Shown here in pieces: positions 51,326 through 59,736 of a stretch of DNA of 64,000 nucleotides. The notes under the pieces are model-generated. The model saw nothing but the letters and a program-made list of their open reading frames with translations. It did no database searches and was not told the origin of the DNA. The stretch is taken from contig NZ_FRFD01000005.1 of assembly GCF_900143645.1 (NCBI RefSeq), positions 186,001 to 250,000 of the forward strand. The letters run 5' to 3'. The position numbers were made by a program, and so were the translations under genes. This DNA comes from Anaerocolumna xylanovorans DSM 12503. Its GTDB lineage: Bacteria > Bacillota > Clostridia > Lachnospirales > Lachnospiraceae. Numbering within the stretch: the first letter of the stretch is position 1; every line of letters begins with the position of its first letter.

Positions 51326-51946
51326 ATGGCAAACGTATCTGTTTATAATATGGAAGGCAAAGAAGTTGGTTCTATCGAACTTAACGATGCTGTCTTCGGA
51401 GTAGAAGTTAACGATCATTTAGTTCATATGGCAGTTGTTTTACAGCTTGCTAATAAACGTCAGGGTACACAGAGCGCCAAGACACGTGCAGAAGTAAGCG
51501 GCGGCGGAAGAAAACCCTGGAGACAGAAGGGAACCGGTCACGCAAGACAGGGTTCAACAAGATCTCCTCAGTGGAAGGGCGGCGGAATTGTATTTGCTCC
51601 CAAGCCGAGAGATTATTCATTCAAGATGAACAAGAAAGAGAAGCAGATTGCTCTTAAGTCTGCCTTGACTTCCAGAGTGGAAGAAAAGAAGATTTTCGTA
51701 TTGGATGAATTAAAGTTAAGCGAAGTTAAAACAAAGAACTTTGTAAAAGTTCTTGATAATTTAAAAGTAAACAAGGCACTTGTGGTTACAGGGGAAAAGG
51801 ATGAGAATGTAATCCTTTCCGCAAGAAACATCCCCACTGTGCTTACAGCGTTTCCTGGAACTATCAATGTATTTGATATCTTAAAGTATGATACACTGGT
51901 ACTCACCAAGGATGCGGTAGCAAAAATTGAGGAGGTGTACGCATAA
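51326..51946 (+). CDS. rplD: Ribosomal protein L4
   Basis: A 206-residue L4. The extended loop AEVSGGGRKPWRQKGTGHARQGS, which lines the exit tunnel, is intact, followed by GGGIVFAPKPRDYSFKMNKKEK. AGGAGG is present upstream. The stop shares one base with the rplW start (TAATG), so the two are coupled. In enterobacteria L4 represses its own operon; here the rpsJ leader could play that part. Confidence 0.97.
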   Translation: MANVSVYNMEGKEVGSIELNDAVFGVEVNDHLVHMAVVLQLANKRQGTQSAKTRAEVSGGGRKPWRQKGTGHARQGSTRSPQWKGGGIVFAPKPRDYSFKMNKKEKQIALKSALTSRVEEKKIFVLDELKLSEVKTKNFVKVLDNLKVNKALVVTGEKDENVILSARNIPTVLTAFPGTINVFDILKYDTLVLTKDAVAKIEEVYA

Positions 51947-52245
51947 TGGCTGATTTAAAATTTTATGATGTGATTTTAAAACCAATCGTAACAGAAAAAA
52001 GTATGAACTCTATGGCTGACAAGAAGTACACTTTCTCTGTTCATCCCAATGCTACAAAGAATCAGATCAAAGAAGCAGTTGAGAAGATGTTTGCCGGAGC
52101 CAAGGTTGTAAGTGTTAATACTATGAACCTGGACGGAAAAAACCGCAGACGTGGAAATACAGCAGGAAAGACTTCTAAAGTTAAGAAAGCAATTGTTAAA
52201 CTGACTGCTGACAGCCCTGAAATTGAGATTTTCTCCGGACTGTAA
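51946..52245 (+). CDS. rplW: Ribosomal protein L23
   Basis: A 99-residue L23 with ILKPIVTEKSMNSM, TFSVHPNATKNQIKEAVEKMF and the basic loop KNRRRGNTAGKTSK. L23 forms the docking site at the tunnel exit for trigger factor and SRP. GAGGTG is located in the end of rplD. It is separated from rplB by 72 bp with a normal binding site. Confidence 0.97.
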   Translation: MADLKFYDVILKPIVTEKSMNSMADKKYTFSVHPNATKNQIKEAVEKMFAGAKVVSVNTMNLDGKNRRRGNTAGKTSKVKKAIVKLTADSPEIEIFSGL

Positions 52246-52317
52246 AATCAAGTAACAAACTATGGTGTTTATTCGCCGATAACGGAATAAAATAATTGCT
52301 CGAAAGGAGTGCAAAAG

Positions 52318-53160
52318 ATGGGAATCAAAAAGTTTAACCCATATACACCTTCCAGAAGAAATATGACCTCATCCGATTTTTCAGAAATTACAACATCCAC
52401 ACCTGAAAAATCCTTAGTTGTTTCCTTAAACAAGAATGCAGGACGTAACAATCAAGGAAAGATTACAGTAAGACACCAGGGCGGCGGCTCTAGAAGAAAA
52501 TATAGATTAATAGATTTCAAGAGAAGAAAAGACGGAGTACCTGCAAAGGTCCTGACAATCGAATATGATCCCAACAGAACAGCAAATATCGCATTAATCT
52601 GCTATGCAGACGGTGAGAAGGCCTATATCCTTGCTCCTAACGGATTACAGGTAGGAACTACACTGATGAATGGTGAAACTGCAGAAGTAAGAGTAGGAAA
52701 TTGCTTACCTCTTCAGAATATTCCTGTTGGTACACAGATCCACAACATTGAATTATATCCTGGAAAAGGCGGCCAGTTAGTTCGTTCTGCAGGTAATGCA
52801 GCACAGTTAATGGCGAAAGAAGGAAAGTACGCAACACTTCGTCTTCCATCCGGTGAAATGAGATTAGTTCCTATCATCTGCCGCGCTACCATTGGACAGG
52901 TGGGCAACATTGACCACGAATTAATAAACATCGGTAAAGCCGGCCGTAAGCGTCACATGGGTATCAGACCTACAGTCCGCGGTTCCGTTATGAATCCTAA
53001 CGACCATCCTCACGGTGGTGGTGAAGGTAAGACTGGTATCGGCCGTTCAGGTCCTGTTACACCTTGGGGTAAACCTGCTCTTGGTTTAAAGACCAGAAAA
53101 ACCAACAAAGCGTCTAACAAGATGATTGTAAGAAGAAGAGACGGTAAAACTGTTAAATAA
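52318..53160 (+). CDS. rplB: Ribosomal protein L2
   Basis: A 280-residue L2: GIKKFNPYTPSRRNMT, GRNNQGKITVRHQGGGSRR, and the highly conserved GVVMNP-like region here written RGSVMNPNDHPHGGGEG with the His residues close to the peptidyl-transferase centre. The ATG is preceded by AAAGGAG; an ATG three codons earlier overlaps that site. No inserts or losses are seen. Confidence 0.97.
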   Translation: MGIKKFNPYTPSRRNMTSSDFSEITTSTPEKSLVVSLNKNAGRNNQGKITVRHQGGGSRRKYRLIDFKRRKDGVPAKVLTIEYDPNRTANIALICYADGEKAYILAPNGLQVGTTLMNGETAEVRVGNCLPLQNIPVGTQIHNIELYPGKGGQLVRSAGNAAQLMAKEGKYATLRLPSGEMRLVPIICRATIGQVGNIDHELINIGKAGRKRHMGIRPTVRGSVMNPNDHPHGGGEGKTGIGRSGPVTPWGKPALGLKTRKTNKASNKMIVRRRDGKTVK

Positions 53161-53177
53161 TTAAGGAGGTTAAACCT

Positions 53178-53456
53178 ATGGCTCGTTCATTAAAAAAAGG
53201 ACCGTTCGCTGATGAGCATCTGCTTAAAAAGATAGATGCTATGAATAAAGCAGGTGACAAATCTGTAATCAAGACATGGTCACGTCGTTCTACGATTTTC
53301 CCTCAGATGGTTATGCACACCATTGCTGTACATGATGGCAGAAGACATGTGCCTGTATATGTTACAGAAGACATGGTTGGCCACAAGTTAGGTGAATTTG
53401 TTGCAACCAGAACCTACAGAGGACATGGAAAAGACGAAAAGAAGACGAAGAGATAA
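53178..53456 (+). CDS. rpsS: Ribosomal protein S19
   Basis: A 92-residue S19: MARSLKKGPFADEHLL, TWSRRSTIFPQMVMHTIAVHDGR and KLGEFVATRTYRGHG. It sits in the 30S head with S13. AAGGAGG lies upstream, in a 17-bp gap after rplB. Confidence 0.97.
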   Translation: MARSLKKGPFADEHLLKKIDAMNKAGDKSVIKTWSRRSTIFPQMVMHTIAVHDGRRHVPVYVTEDMVGHKLGEFVATRTYRGHGKDEKKTKR

Positions 53457-53482
53457 AGTAACATTGAAAGGAGGTTTCATCC

Positions 53483-53869
53483 ATGGCGAAAGGACATAGA
53501 TCCCAGATCAAAAGAGAAAGAAATGAGAATAAGGATACAAGACCCAGTGCAAAGGTTTCCTATGCAAGAGTGTCTGTACAGAAAGCTTGTTTCGTTTTAG
53601 ACGCCATTCGAGGTAAAGACGTTGAAACAGCTCTTGGTATTTTAGCTTATAATCCCAGATATGCTTCAACTGTTATAGAAAAAGTGTTGAAATCAGCAAT
53701 TGCAAACGCTGAAAACAATAACCACATGGACGTGAGCAAGTTATATATTCAGGAGTGCTACGCAAACCAGGCTCCTACAATGAAAAGAATCAGACCTAGG
53801 GCACAGGGAAGGGCTTACAGAATCTTAAAGAGATTAAGTCATATCACTGTTGTACTAAATGAAAGATAA
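53483..53869 (+). CDS. rplV: Ribosomal protein L22
   Basis: A 128-residue L22 with AKVSYARVSVQKACFVLDAIRGK, ALGILAYNPRYAS and the tunnel hairpin APTMKRIRPRAQGRAYRI. It has a slightly longer, basic N-terminus (GHRSQIKRERNENKDTRP) than many L22 proteins, as is common in Lachnospiraceae. AAAGGAGG precedes the ATG. Confidence 0.96.
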   Translation: MAKGHRSQIKRERNENKDTRPSAKVSYARVSVQKACFVLDAIRGKDVETALGILAYNPRYASTVIEKVLKSAIANAENNNHMDVSKLYIQECYANQAPTMKRIRPRAQGRAYRILKRLSHITVVLNER

Positions 53870-53880
53870 GGAGGGCAATA

Positions 53881-54537
53881 ATGGGACAGAAAGTTAATCC
53901 TCATGGTTTAAGAGTCGGAGTTATCAAAGACTGGGATTCAAGATGGTATGCAGAAGCTGATTTTGCAGACAACTTAGTAGAAGACTACAATATCAGAACA
54001 TACCTGAAAAAGAAATTATACAGTGCAGGTATTGCAAAAATCGAAATTGAACGTGCTTCTGACCGCTTAAAGGTTATTATCTTTACTGCAAAACCGGGTG
54101 TGGTTATCGGTAAAGGCGGACAGGAAATCGAGAAATTAAAAATTGAAATCCAGAAGTTTACTGCAAAGAAACTTATGGTAGACATAAAGGAAATTAAAAA
54201 ACCGGACTTAAATGCCCAGTTAGTAGCAGAAAATATTGCAGCTCAGCTTGAGAACCGTATATCTTTCAGAAGAGCTATGAAGTCCACCATGTCAAGAACT
54301 ATGAAATCAGGAGCAAAGGGAATCAAAGCTGCTGTTGCAGGACGTCTTGGCGGCGCTGATATGGCTCGTACAGAATTCTACAGTGAAGGAACTATTCCGT
54401 TACAGACATTACGTGCGGATATTGACTATGGATTTGCAGAAGCAGACACCACCTTTGGTAAAATAGGCGTTAAAGTTTGGATTTATCAAGGTGAAGTACT
54501 TCCCACAAAGGCAAAAAAGGAAGGGAGCGATAAATAA
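53881..54537 (+). CDS. rpsC: Ribosomal protein S3
   Basis: A 218-residue S3: MGQKVNPHGLRVGVIKDWDS, the KH-domain motif VVIGKGGQEIEKL, and the C-terminal domain with RTMKSGAKGIKAAVAGRLGGADMAR. S3 forms part of the mRNA entry channel and helicase. The stop shares one base with the rplP start. Confidence 0.97.
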   Translation: MGQKVNPHGLRVGVIKDWDSRWYAEADFADNLVEDYNIRTYLKKKLYSAGIAKIEIERASDRLKVIIFTAKPGVVIGKGGQEIEKLKIEIQKFTAKKLMVDIKEIKKPDLNAQLVAENIAAQLENRISFRRAMKSTMSRTMKSGAKGIKAAVAGRLGGADMARTEFYSEGTIPLQTLRADIDYGFAEADTTFGKIGVKVWIYQGEVLPTKAKKEGSDK

Positions 54538-54974
54538 TGTTAATGCCAAAAAGAGTAAAGCGCCGTAAACAGTTCCGTGGCTCCATGGCAGGAAAGGCAA
54601 CGAGAGGTAATACTATCTCTAACGGCGAATTTGGTCTGGTATCATTAGAACCAGCTTGGATTAAATCAAACCAAATCGAAGCAGCCCGTATCGCGATGAC
54701 ACGTTACATCAAGCGTGGCGGTAAAGTTTGGATTAAAATATTCCCCGATAAGCCAGTAACAACCAAACCGGCTGAAACTCGTATGGGTTCCGGTAAAGGC
54801 TCCTTAGAGTACTGGGTAGCTGTTGTAAAACCGGGACGCGTTATGTTTGAAATTGCGGGTGTTCCGGAAGAAACTGCAAGAGAAGCTTTAAGACTTGCGA
54901 TGCATAAACTTCCTGTTAAGTGCAAAATCGTCTCTCGCGCAGAATTAGAAGGAGGTGCGGGCAGTGAAAACTAG
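54537..54974 (+). CDS. rplP: Ribosomal protein L16
   Basis: A 145-residue L16: MLMPKRVKRRKQFRGSMAG, RYIKRGGKVWIKIFPDKP, and TRMGSGKGSLEYWVAVVKPG. L16 binds the elbow of A- and P-site tRNA. The start overlaps rpsC by one base. The last 11 bp overlap rpmC, so translation is coupled. Confidence 0.97.
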   Translation: MLMPKRVKRRKQFRGSMAGKATRGNTISNGEFGLVSLEPAWIKSNQIEAARIAMTRYIKRGGKVWIKIFPDKPVTTKPAETRMGSGKGSLEYWVAVVKPGRVMFEIAGVPEETAREALRLAMHKLPVKCKIVSRAELEGGAGSEN

Positions 54975-55173
54975 TAAATATTTAGAAGATTTAAAAGTGA
55001 AAACAGTCAGTGAACTGAACGAAGAATTAGTAGCTGCTAAAAAGGAACTTTTCAACTTAAGGTTCCAGAACGCGACGAATCAGTTGGATAACACCAGCCG
55101 TATCAAAGAAGTCAGAAAGAACATTGCCAGAATCCAGACAGTTATTTCTGAAAAAGCAAAAGCTTCTAACTAA
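54964..55173 (+). CDS. rpmC: Ribosomal protein L29
   Basis: A 69-residue L29 with the helical hairpin sequence ELNEELVAAKKELFNLRFQ and TSRIKEVRKNIARIQTV. The start is a GTG eight bases after GGAGG, inside the end of rplP. It is followed by a 129-bp spacer before rpsQ, whereas these two genes are normally only a few bases apart. Confidence 0.95.
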   Translation: MKTSKYLEDLKVKTVSELNEELVAAKKELFNLRFQNATNQLDNTSRIKEVRKNIARIQTVISEKAKASN

Positions 55174-55302
55174 TTTTAAATAGTATATATCAATGCTCCC
55201 AGTGGTTATGTGGAAATTAAAGATAATTTTCACTCTTTATTGAGGCAGTACCACAAGCAAGCTCGCGGTATGCGACGGGGTTATTGGGAAAGGAGAATTG
55301 TT
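55174..55302 (+). other. Long spacer between rpmC and rpsQ
   Basis: GTGGAAATT (from 55210) and AATTTTCAC form a nine-pair hairpin with one G-U. The remainder includes a G/C-rich segment CTCGCGGTATGCGACGGGG. The reading frame of rpsQ is open back through the whole spacer, but only the GTG at 55303 has a binding site. Confidence 0.4.
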
Positions 55303-55557
55303 GTGGAAAGAAATCTGAGAAAAGTTCGTACCGGTAAGGTGATAAGCGATAAAATGGATAAGACAATCACTGTAGCAGTTATTGACCATGTAAAGCATCC
55401 TTTGTATAACAAGATCGTAAAGAGAACTTATAAGTTAAAGGCTCATGATGAAAATAATGAATGCGGTATCGGTGACAGAGTAAAAGTTATGGAGACAAGA
55501 CCTCTATCCAAGGATAAGAGATGGAGACTTGTTGAGATTATCGAGAAAGCGAAATAA
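55303..55557 (+). CDS. rpsQ: Ribosomal protein S17
   Basis: An 84-residue S17 with RNLRKVRTGKVISDKMDKT, VKHPLYNKIVKRTYKLKAHDE and GDRVKVMETRPLSKDKRW. I place the start at the GTG giving MERNLRK because AAAGGAG lies seven bases upstream and the length then matches S17; the longer frame reaching back to 55210 is spacer. It binds 16S rRNA helices 7 and 11. Confidence 0.95.
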   Translation: MERNLRKVRTGKVISDKMDKTITVAVIDHVKHPLYNKIVKRTYKLKAHDENNECGIGDRVKVMETRPLSKDKRWRLVEIIEKAK

Positions 55558-55581
55558 TGAGATTCTGAAAGGAGTAAGGTC

Positions 55582-55950
55582 ATGATACAACAGGAATCAA
55601 GACTAAGGGTTGCTGATAATACCGGTGCAAAAGAATTACTCTGCATCAGGGTACTTGGCGGATCTACAAGAAGATACGCTAATATCGGCGATATTATTGT
55701 TGCCACGGTTAAAGATGCAACACCAGGCGGTGTTGTGAAAAAAGGTGACGTTGTAAAGGCTGTTGTTGTTCGTACTGTAAAAGGTGCACGCCGTAAAGAC
55801 GGTTCCTACATCAAATTCGATGAGAACGCAGCTGTTATTATAAAAGAAGACAAAAATCCCAAAGGAACACGTATCTTCGGACCTGTTGCCAGGGAATTAA
55901 GAGAGAAACAGTTCATGAAGATTGTTTCATTAGCACCAGAAGTACTATAA
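55582..55950 (+). CDS. rplN: Ribosomal protein L14
   Basis: A 122-residue L14: MIQQESRLRVADNTGAKELLCIRVLGGS, VVRTVKGARRKDGSYIKFDENA and GTRIFGPVARELREKQFMKIVSLAPEVL, the standard length and C-terminus. L14 forms intersubunit bridges and binds the silencing factor RsfS. AAAGGAG lies upstream. Confidence 0.97.
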   Translation: MIQQESRLRVADNTGAKELLCIRVLGGSTRRYANIGDIIVATVKDATPGGVVKKGDVVKAVVVRTVKGARRKDGSYIKFDENAAVIIKEDKNPKGTRIFGPVARELREKQFMKIVSLAPEVL

Positions 55951-55964
55951 GGAGGTGGAAACCT

Positions 55965-56282
55965 GTGTCAATGTTAAAAATCAAAAAGGGAGATAACGTG
56001 AAAGTTATCACCGGTAAAGATAAAGGCAAAGAAGGTAAAGTAATTGCTGTTACAGACGGAAAAGTACTGATTGAAGGCGTTAACATGATAACAAAGCATG
56101 CAAAAGCCAGCCAGTCCAATCCTAAGGGCGGTATCATGCATCAGGAAGCACCTATCGATGCATCCAACGTTATGTATGTTCACAAGGGAAAGACTACAAG
56201 AATCGGTTTTACTACCGTTGAAGGTAAAAAAGGTTCCAAAAAAGTACGTATCGCTAAAGCAACCGGCGACGTAATTGACTAA
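55965..56282 (+). CDS. rplX: Ribosomal protein L24
   Basis: A 105-residue L24 with a KOW motif (KKGDNVKVITGKDKGKEGKVIAV), GVNMITKHAKASQSNPKGGI and EAPIDASNVMYV. L24 starts 50S assembly. The GTG start is nine bases after AAGGAGG; the ATG two codons later is farther from the site. Confidence 0.96.
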   Translation: MSMLKIKKGDNVKVITGKDKGKEGKVIAVTDGKVLIEGVNMITKHAKASQSNPKGGIMHQEAPIDASNVMYVHKGKTTRIGFTTVEGKKGSKKVRIAKATGDVID

Positions 56283-56306
56283 TTCTAAGAGAGGAGGTCC
56301 CACAAG

Positions 56307-56846
56307 TTGACTAGATTAAAAGAATTTTATTTGAATGAAATTGTAGCCGGAATGGAAAAGAAATTCGCATATAAAAACACACTGGAAGTACCCAAATTAA
56401 ACAAGATCGTTATTAATATGGGTGTCGGCGAAGCAAAGGAAAACTCCAAGCTTTTAGATGCTGCCATTAAAGATATGGAAACCATAGCCGGACAGAAGGC
56501 TGTTGTTACCAAAGCTAAGAAATCCGTAGCTAACTTTAAAATCAGGGAAGGCATGCCTATCGGATGCAAAGTCACCTTAAGAGGAGACAGGATGTATGAG
56601 TTCGCTGATCGTCTGATTAATCTTGCACTCCCTCGAGTACGTGACTTTAGAGGTGTAAGCGCTAATGCATTTGACGGAAGAGGAAACTATGCTCTTGGAA
56701 TTAAGGAACAGGTTATTTTCCCGGAAATCGAATATGATAAAATTGACAAAGTCAGAGGTATGGATGTAATTTTCGTTACAACTGCCAAGACTGATGAAGA
56801 AGCCCGTGAATTATTGACATTATTCGGTATGCCATTCAAAAAATAG
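56307..56846 (+). CDS. rplE: Ribosomal protein L5
   Basis: A 179-residue L5: KIVINMGVGEAKENSKLLDAA, KAKKSVANFKIREGMPIGCKVTLRG and RDFRGVSANAFDGRGNYALGI. L5 binds 5S rRNA and contacts P-site tRNA. The start is TTG after GGAGG with seven to eight base spacing; no ATG is available near it. Confidence 0.96.
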   Translation: MTRLKEFYLNEIVAGMEKKFAYKNTLEVPKLNKIVINMGVGEAKENSKLLDAAIKDMETIAGQKAVVTKAKKSVANFKIREGMPIGCKVTLRGDRMYEFADRLINLALPRVRDFRGVSANAFDGRGNYALGIKEQVIFPEIEYDKIDKVRGMDVIFVTTAKTDEEARELLTLFGMPFKK

Positions 56847-56861
56847 TTAGGAGGGAATTTC

Positions 56862-57047
56862 ATGGCTAAAACGTCTATGAAAATAAAGCAGCAACGTCCC
56901 CAGAAGTTTTCCACCAGGGAGTATAACCGCTGCAGAATCTGTGGCCGTCCACATGGTTATTTAAGAAAATACGGAGTTTGCAGAATCTGCTTCCGTGAAT
57001 TAGCATATAAGGGACAAATACCAGGCGTTAAGAAAGCAAGCTGGTAA
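56862..57047 (+). CDS. rpsN: Ribosomal protein S14, zinc-binding type
   Basis: A 61-residue short S14 with the zinc finger CRICGRPHGYLRKYGVCRIC, the C+ form. The presence of the zinc form in the main operon is usual in Firmicutes, where a zinc-independent paralogue may exist elsewhere. Binding site AGGAGGG precedes the ATG. Confidence 0.97.
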   Translation: MAKTSMKIKQQRPQKFSTREYNRCRICGRPHGYLRKYGVCRICFRELAYKGQIPGVKKASW

Positions 57048-57070
57048 TTAAAAGGAAGGAGGCAAACAAC

Positions 57071-57472
57071 ATGACAATGAGCGATCCTATTGCAGATATG
57101 CTTACAAGAATTCGTAATGCAAATACTGCAAAACATGATACAGTAGATATACCGGCTTCAAAAATGAAAATAGCTATTGCTGATATCCTTCTAAAAGAAG
57201 GTTATATCAGAAAGTATGACATTGAAGAAGTAGACGGTTTTAAGAATATCCATGTTACATTAAAATATGGTAAGGATAAAAATGTTAAGATCATTACCGG
57301 TCTTAAGAGAATTTCCAAACCCGGACTCCGCGTTTATGCCAACACGGAAGAGCTTCCTAAGGTTCTTGGAGGACTTGGTGTAGCCATCATTTCCACTAAC
57401 AAGGGCGTCGTAACAGACAAGGAAGCAAGAAAGTTAAACGTAGGCGGAGAAGTTCTTGCCTTCATTTGGTAA
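57071..57472 (+). CDS. rpsH: Ribosomal protein S8
   Basis: A 133-residue S8: MSDPIADMLTRIRNANTAKHD, the central region KPGLRVYANTEELPKVLGGLGVAIIST and the C-terminus GGEVLAFIW. In enterobacteria S8 represses the spc operon by binding mRNA near rplE; no such site was examined here. It is followed by an unusual 141-bp gap. Confidence 0.97.
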   Translation: MTMSDPIADMLTRIRNANTAKHDTVDIPASKMKIAIADILLKEGYIRKYDIEEVDGFKNIHVTLKYGKDKNVKIITGLKRISKPGLRVYANTEELPKVLGGLGVAIISTNKGVVTDKEARKLNVGGEVLAFIW

Positions 57473-57613
57473 GATAAAACGATACGATTTTTCCCTGCTT
57501 TATGTGCAGGAGAAATAAAAAACAGAGTGTTGTAAAAATTAATCCAATACCCCATTTGAATCTTTCTCACGGAAGAAGGAAATGGAGTATATAAAACCAT
57601 AGGAGGTGCGGGC
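57473..57613 (+). other. Long spacer with hairpins between rpsH and rplF
   Basis: ATTTTTCCCTGC and GCAGGAGAAAT (57487-57517) form a hairpin with a mismatch and a seven-base loop; a second imperfect one uses CCCATTT and AAATGG around 57552-57585. No T-run terminator and no clear promoter are seen. Confidence 0.4.
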
Positions 57614-58156
57614 ATGTCACGTATAGGAAGAATGCCTATCGCTATACCGGCAGGTGTAACCGTTGATATAGCAGAAAATAATAAAGTGACTGTAAAAGGT
57701 CCTAAGGGAACATTAGAAAGAGTGTTACCCTCAGAAATGGATATAAAGATTGAAGGTACAGAAATCGTTGTTACAAGACCCAATGACTTAAAGAAAATGA
57801 AGTCTTTACACGGTCTTACAAGAACATTAGTTGCCAATATGGTAACAGGTGTAACTGCCGGATATGAGAAAGTACTTGAAATCAACGGTGTTGGTTATAG
57901 AGCTGCTAAGTCCGGAAAGGAATTAACATTAACATTAGGATATTCCCATCCTGTAGTTATGGTTGATCCCGAAGGCATTGAAGCTGTATTAGAAGGACAG
58001 AATAAAATTACAGTTAAAGGTATCGATAAAGAAAAAGTCGGACAATACGCTGCTGAAATCAGAGATAAGAGAAGACCTGAACCTTACAAGGGCAAGGGTA
58101 TTAAATATGCTGATGAAGTTATCAGACGTAAAGTTGGTAAGACTGGTAAGAAATAA
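57614..58156 (+). CDS. rplF: Ribosomal protein L6
   Basis: A 180-residue L6 with duplicated domain: MSRIGRMPIAIPAGVTVD, TVKGPKGTLERVLP, YEKVLEINGVGYRAAKSGKEL and the C-terminal RPEPYKGKGIKYADEVIRRK. It lies near the sarcin-ricin loop. GGAGG lies eight to nine bases upstream of the ATG. Confidence 0.97.
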   Translation: MSRIGRMPIAIPAGVTVDIAENNKVTVKGPKGTLERVLPSEMDIKIEGTEIVVTRPNDLKKMKSLHGLTRTLVANMVTGVTAGYEKVLEINGVGYRAAKSGKELTLTLGYSHPVVMVDPEGIEAVLEGQNKITVKGIDKEKVGQYAAEIRDKRRPEPYKGKGIKYADEVIRRKVGKTGKK

Positions 58157-58173
58157 TTGGAGGTGAAATAAAA

Positions 58174-58542
58174 ATGGTTAGTAAAGAAGCAAGATCCAAA
58201 GTTCGTGTAAATAAACATAGAAAATTACGTAATCGTTTTTCCGGAACTCCTGAAAGACCGCGTCTTGCTGTGTTTAGAAGTAATACCCATATGTATGCTC
58301 AGATTATTGACGATACAGTTGGTAATACTTTAGTATCAGCTTCCACCTTGCAAAAGGACGTTAAAGCTGAGCTTGATAAGACAAATGACGTAGCTGCAGC
58401 AGCATATTTAGGAACTGTTATTGCAAAGAAAGCACTTGAAAAAGGTATCAAGGCTGTTGTCTTTGACAGAGGCGGTTTCATATATCAGGGTAAAGTTAAA
58501 GCATTAGCAGAAGCAGCTAGAGAAGCTGGTCTGGAATTCTAA
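58174..58542 (+). CDS. rplR: Ribosomal protein L18
   Basis: A 122-residue L18: HRKLRNRFSGTPERPRLAVFRSN, THMYAQIIDDTVGNTLVSAST and AVFDRGGFIYQGKVKALAEAAREAGLEF, the full C-terminal signature for 5S rRNA binding. GGAGGTG precedes the ATG. Confidence 0.97.
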   Translation: MVSKEARSKVRVNKHRKLRNRFSGTPERPRLAVFRSNTHMYAQIIDDTVGNTLVSASTLQKDVKAELDKTNDVAAAAYLGTVIAKKALEKGIKAVVFDRGGFIYQGKVKALAEAAREAGLEF

Positions 58543-58558
58543 GCGAGGAGGGAAACGC

Positions 58559-59068
58559 ATGAAACGTACAATCGTTGATACTGATCAACTGGAGTTAGAA
58601 GAAAAGGTAGTATCCATTAAACGTGTTACGAAAGTAGTAAAAGGTGGACGTAACTTCCGCTTTACTGCTTTGGTAGTAGTTGGTGATAAAAACGGCCATG
58701 TAGGAGCAGGACTTGGAAAAGCAACAGAAATTCCGGAAGCTATCCGCAAGGGAATTGAAGATGCCAAGAAGAAGTTAATATCATTTCCTATTGATGAAAA
58801 CGGAAGTGTTCCTCATGACTATACAGGTAAATTCGGAAGTGCAACCGTTCTTATGAAGCGCTCACCGGAAGGTACCGGTATCATTGCCGGTGGCCCTGTA
58901 CGTAATGTACTGGAACTTGCTGGCTTTAAGAACATCCGTACAAAGTCACTTGGCTCCAATAATAAGCAGAACGTAGTTTTAGCAACTATTGATGGATTAA
59001 GCCAGTTAAAGACACCCGAGGAAGTGGCTAAACTCCGCGGTATCACTGTAGAAGAGATGTTAGGCTAG
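58559..59068 (+). CDS. rpsE: Ribosomal protein S5
   Basis: A 169-residue S5: KVVSIKRVTKVVKGGRNFRF, the double-stranded RNA-binding fold with GHVGAGLGKATEIPEAIRKG, and GTGIIAGGPVRNVLELAG. S5 works at the decoding-site rear and mRNA entry. GAGGAGGG precedes the ATG. Confidence 0.97.
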   Translation: MKRTIVDTDQLELEEKVVSIKRVTKVVKGGRNFRFTALVVVGDKNGHVGAGLGKATEIPEAIRKGIEDAKKKLISFPIDENGSVPHDYTGKFGSATVLMKRSPEGTGIIAGGPVRNVLELAGFKNIRTKSLGSNNKQNVVLATIDGLSQLKTPEEVAKLRGITVEEMLG

Positions 59069-59081
59069 GGAGGTGCCCAAA

Positions 59082-59264
59082 ATGGCAGAGAAATTAAAAA
59101 TTACTTTAGTAAAGTCTACGATCAGTTCTATTCCGAAACACAAGAAGACAGTGGAAGCGTTAGGACTTAAGAAGCTTCAAAAGACGGTAGAATTACCCGA
59201 TAATGCATGTGTTAGAGGAATGGTTAATCAGGTAAGACATTTAGTAAAGGTAGAAGAGATATAA
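59082..59264 (+). CDS. rpmD: Ribosomal protein L30
   Basis: A 60-residue L30: KLKITLVKSTISSIPKHKKTVEALGLKK and VRGMVNQVRHLVKVEE. GGGAGGTG lies seven bases before the ATG; a GTG three codons earlier is inside that site. Only 13 bp separate it from rpsE. Confidence 0.96.
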   Translation: MAEKLKITLVKSTISSIPKHKKTVEALGLKKLQKTVELPDNACVRGMVNQVRHLVKVEEI

Positions 59265-59292
59265 TTCCGAAGAAAGTAAGGAGGTGTACTAG

Positions 59293-59733
59293 ATGAATTT
59301 ATCAGAATTAAGACCGGCAGAAGGTTCCAAGCACAGTGGAAATTTCAGAAAAGGCCGTGGACATGGTTCAGGTAATGGTAAGACTGCAGGTAAAGGACAT
59401 AAAGGACAGAAGGCACGTTCCGGCGCACCCAGAGTAGGTTTCGAAGGTGGTCAGACACCTTTTATCAGAACCTTGCCAAAGAGAGGTTTTACAAATAGAA
59501 ATACAAAAGAAATCGTGGCTATTAATGTAGACAGACTGAATGTTTTTGAAGATGGTTCTGTAGTTACAATCGACTCCTTAATGGAGTACGGTATTGTAAG
59601 GAACCCAAGAGATGGTGTTAAGATCCTAGGAAATGGAGAACTTACTAAGAAGCTTGACGTTAAAGTATCTGCATTCAGCGAATCCGCTGCAGAGAAAATT
59701 AAAGCTCTTGGTGGAAATGCTGAGGTGATTTAG
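59293..59733 (+). CDS. rplO: Ribosomal protein L15
   Basis: A 146-residue L15: MNLSELRPAEGSKHSGNF, the Gly/Lys-rich GRGHGSGNGKTAGKGHKGQKARSG and GFEGGQTPFIRTLPKRGF. AAGGAGG precedes the ATG. Three bases separate it from secY, the usual coupling. Confidence 0.97.
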   Translation: MNLSELRPAEGSKHSGNFRKGRGHGSGNGKTAGKGHKGQKARSGAPRVGFEGGQTPFIRTLPKRGFTNRNTKEIVAINVDRLNVFEDGSVVTIDSLMEYGIVRNPRDGVKILGNGELTKKLDVKVSAFSESAAEKIKALGGNAEVI

Positions 59734-59736
59734 GAG

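Noticed and set aside
55210..55302. Extended N-terminus of S17.
   Set aside because: The frame is open, but the 31 extra residues are not S17-like and only the GTG at 55303 has a well-spaced AAAGGAG.
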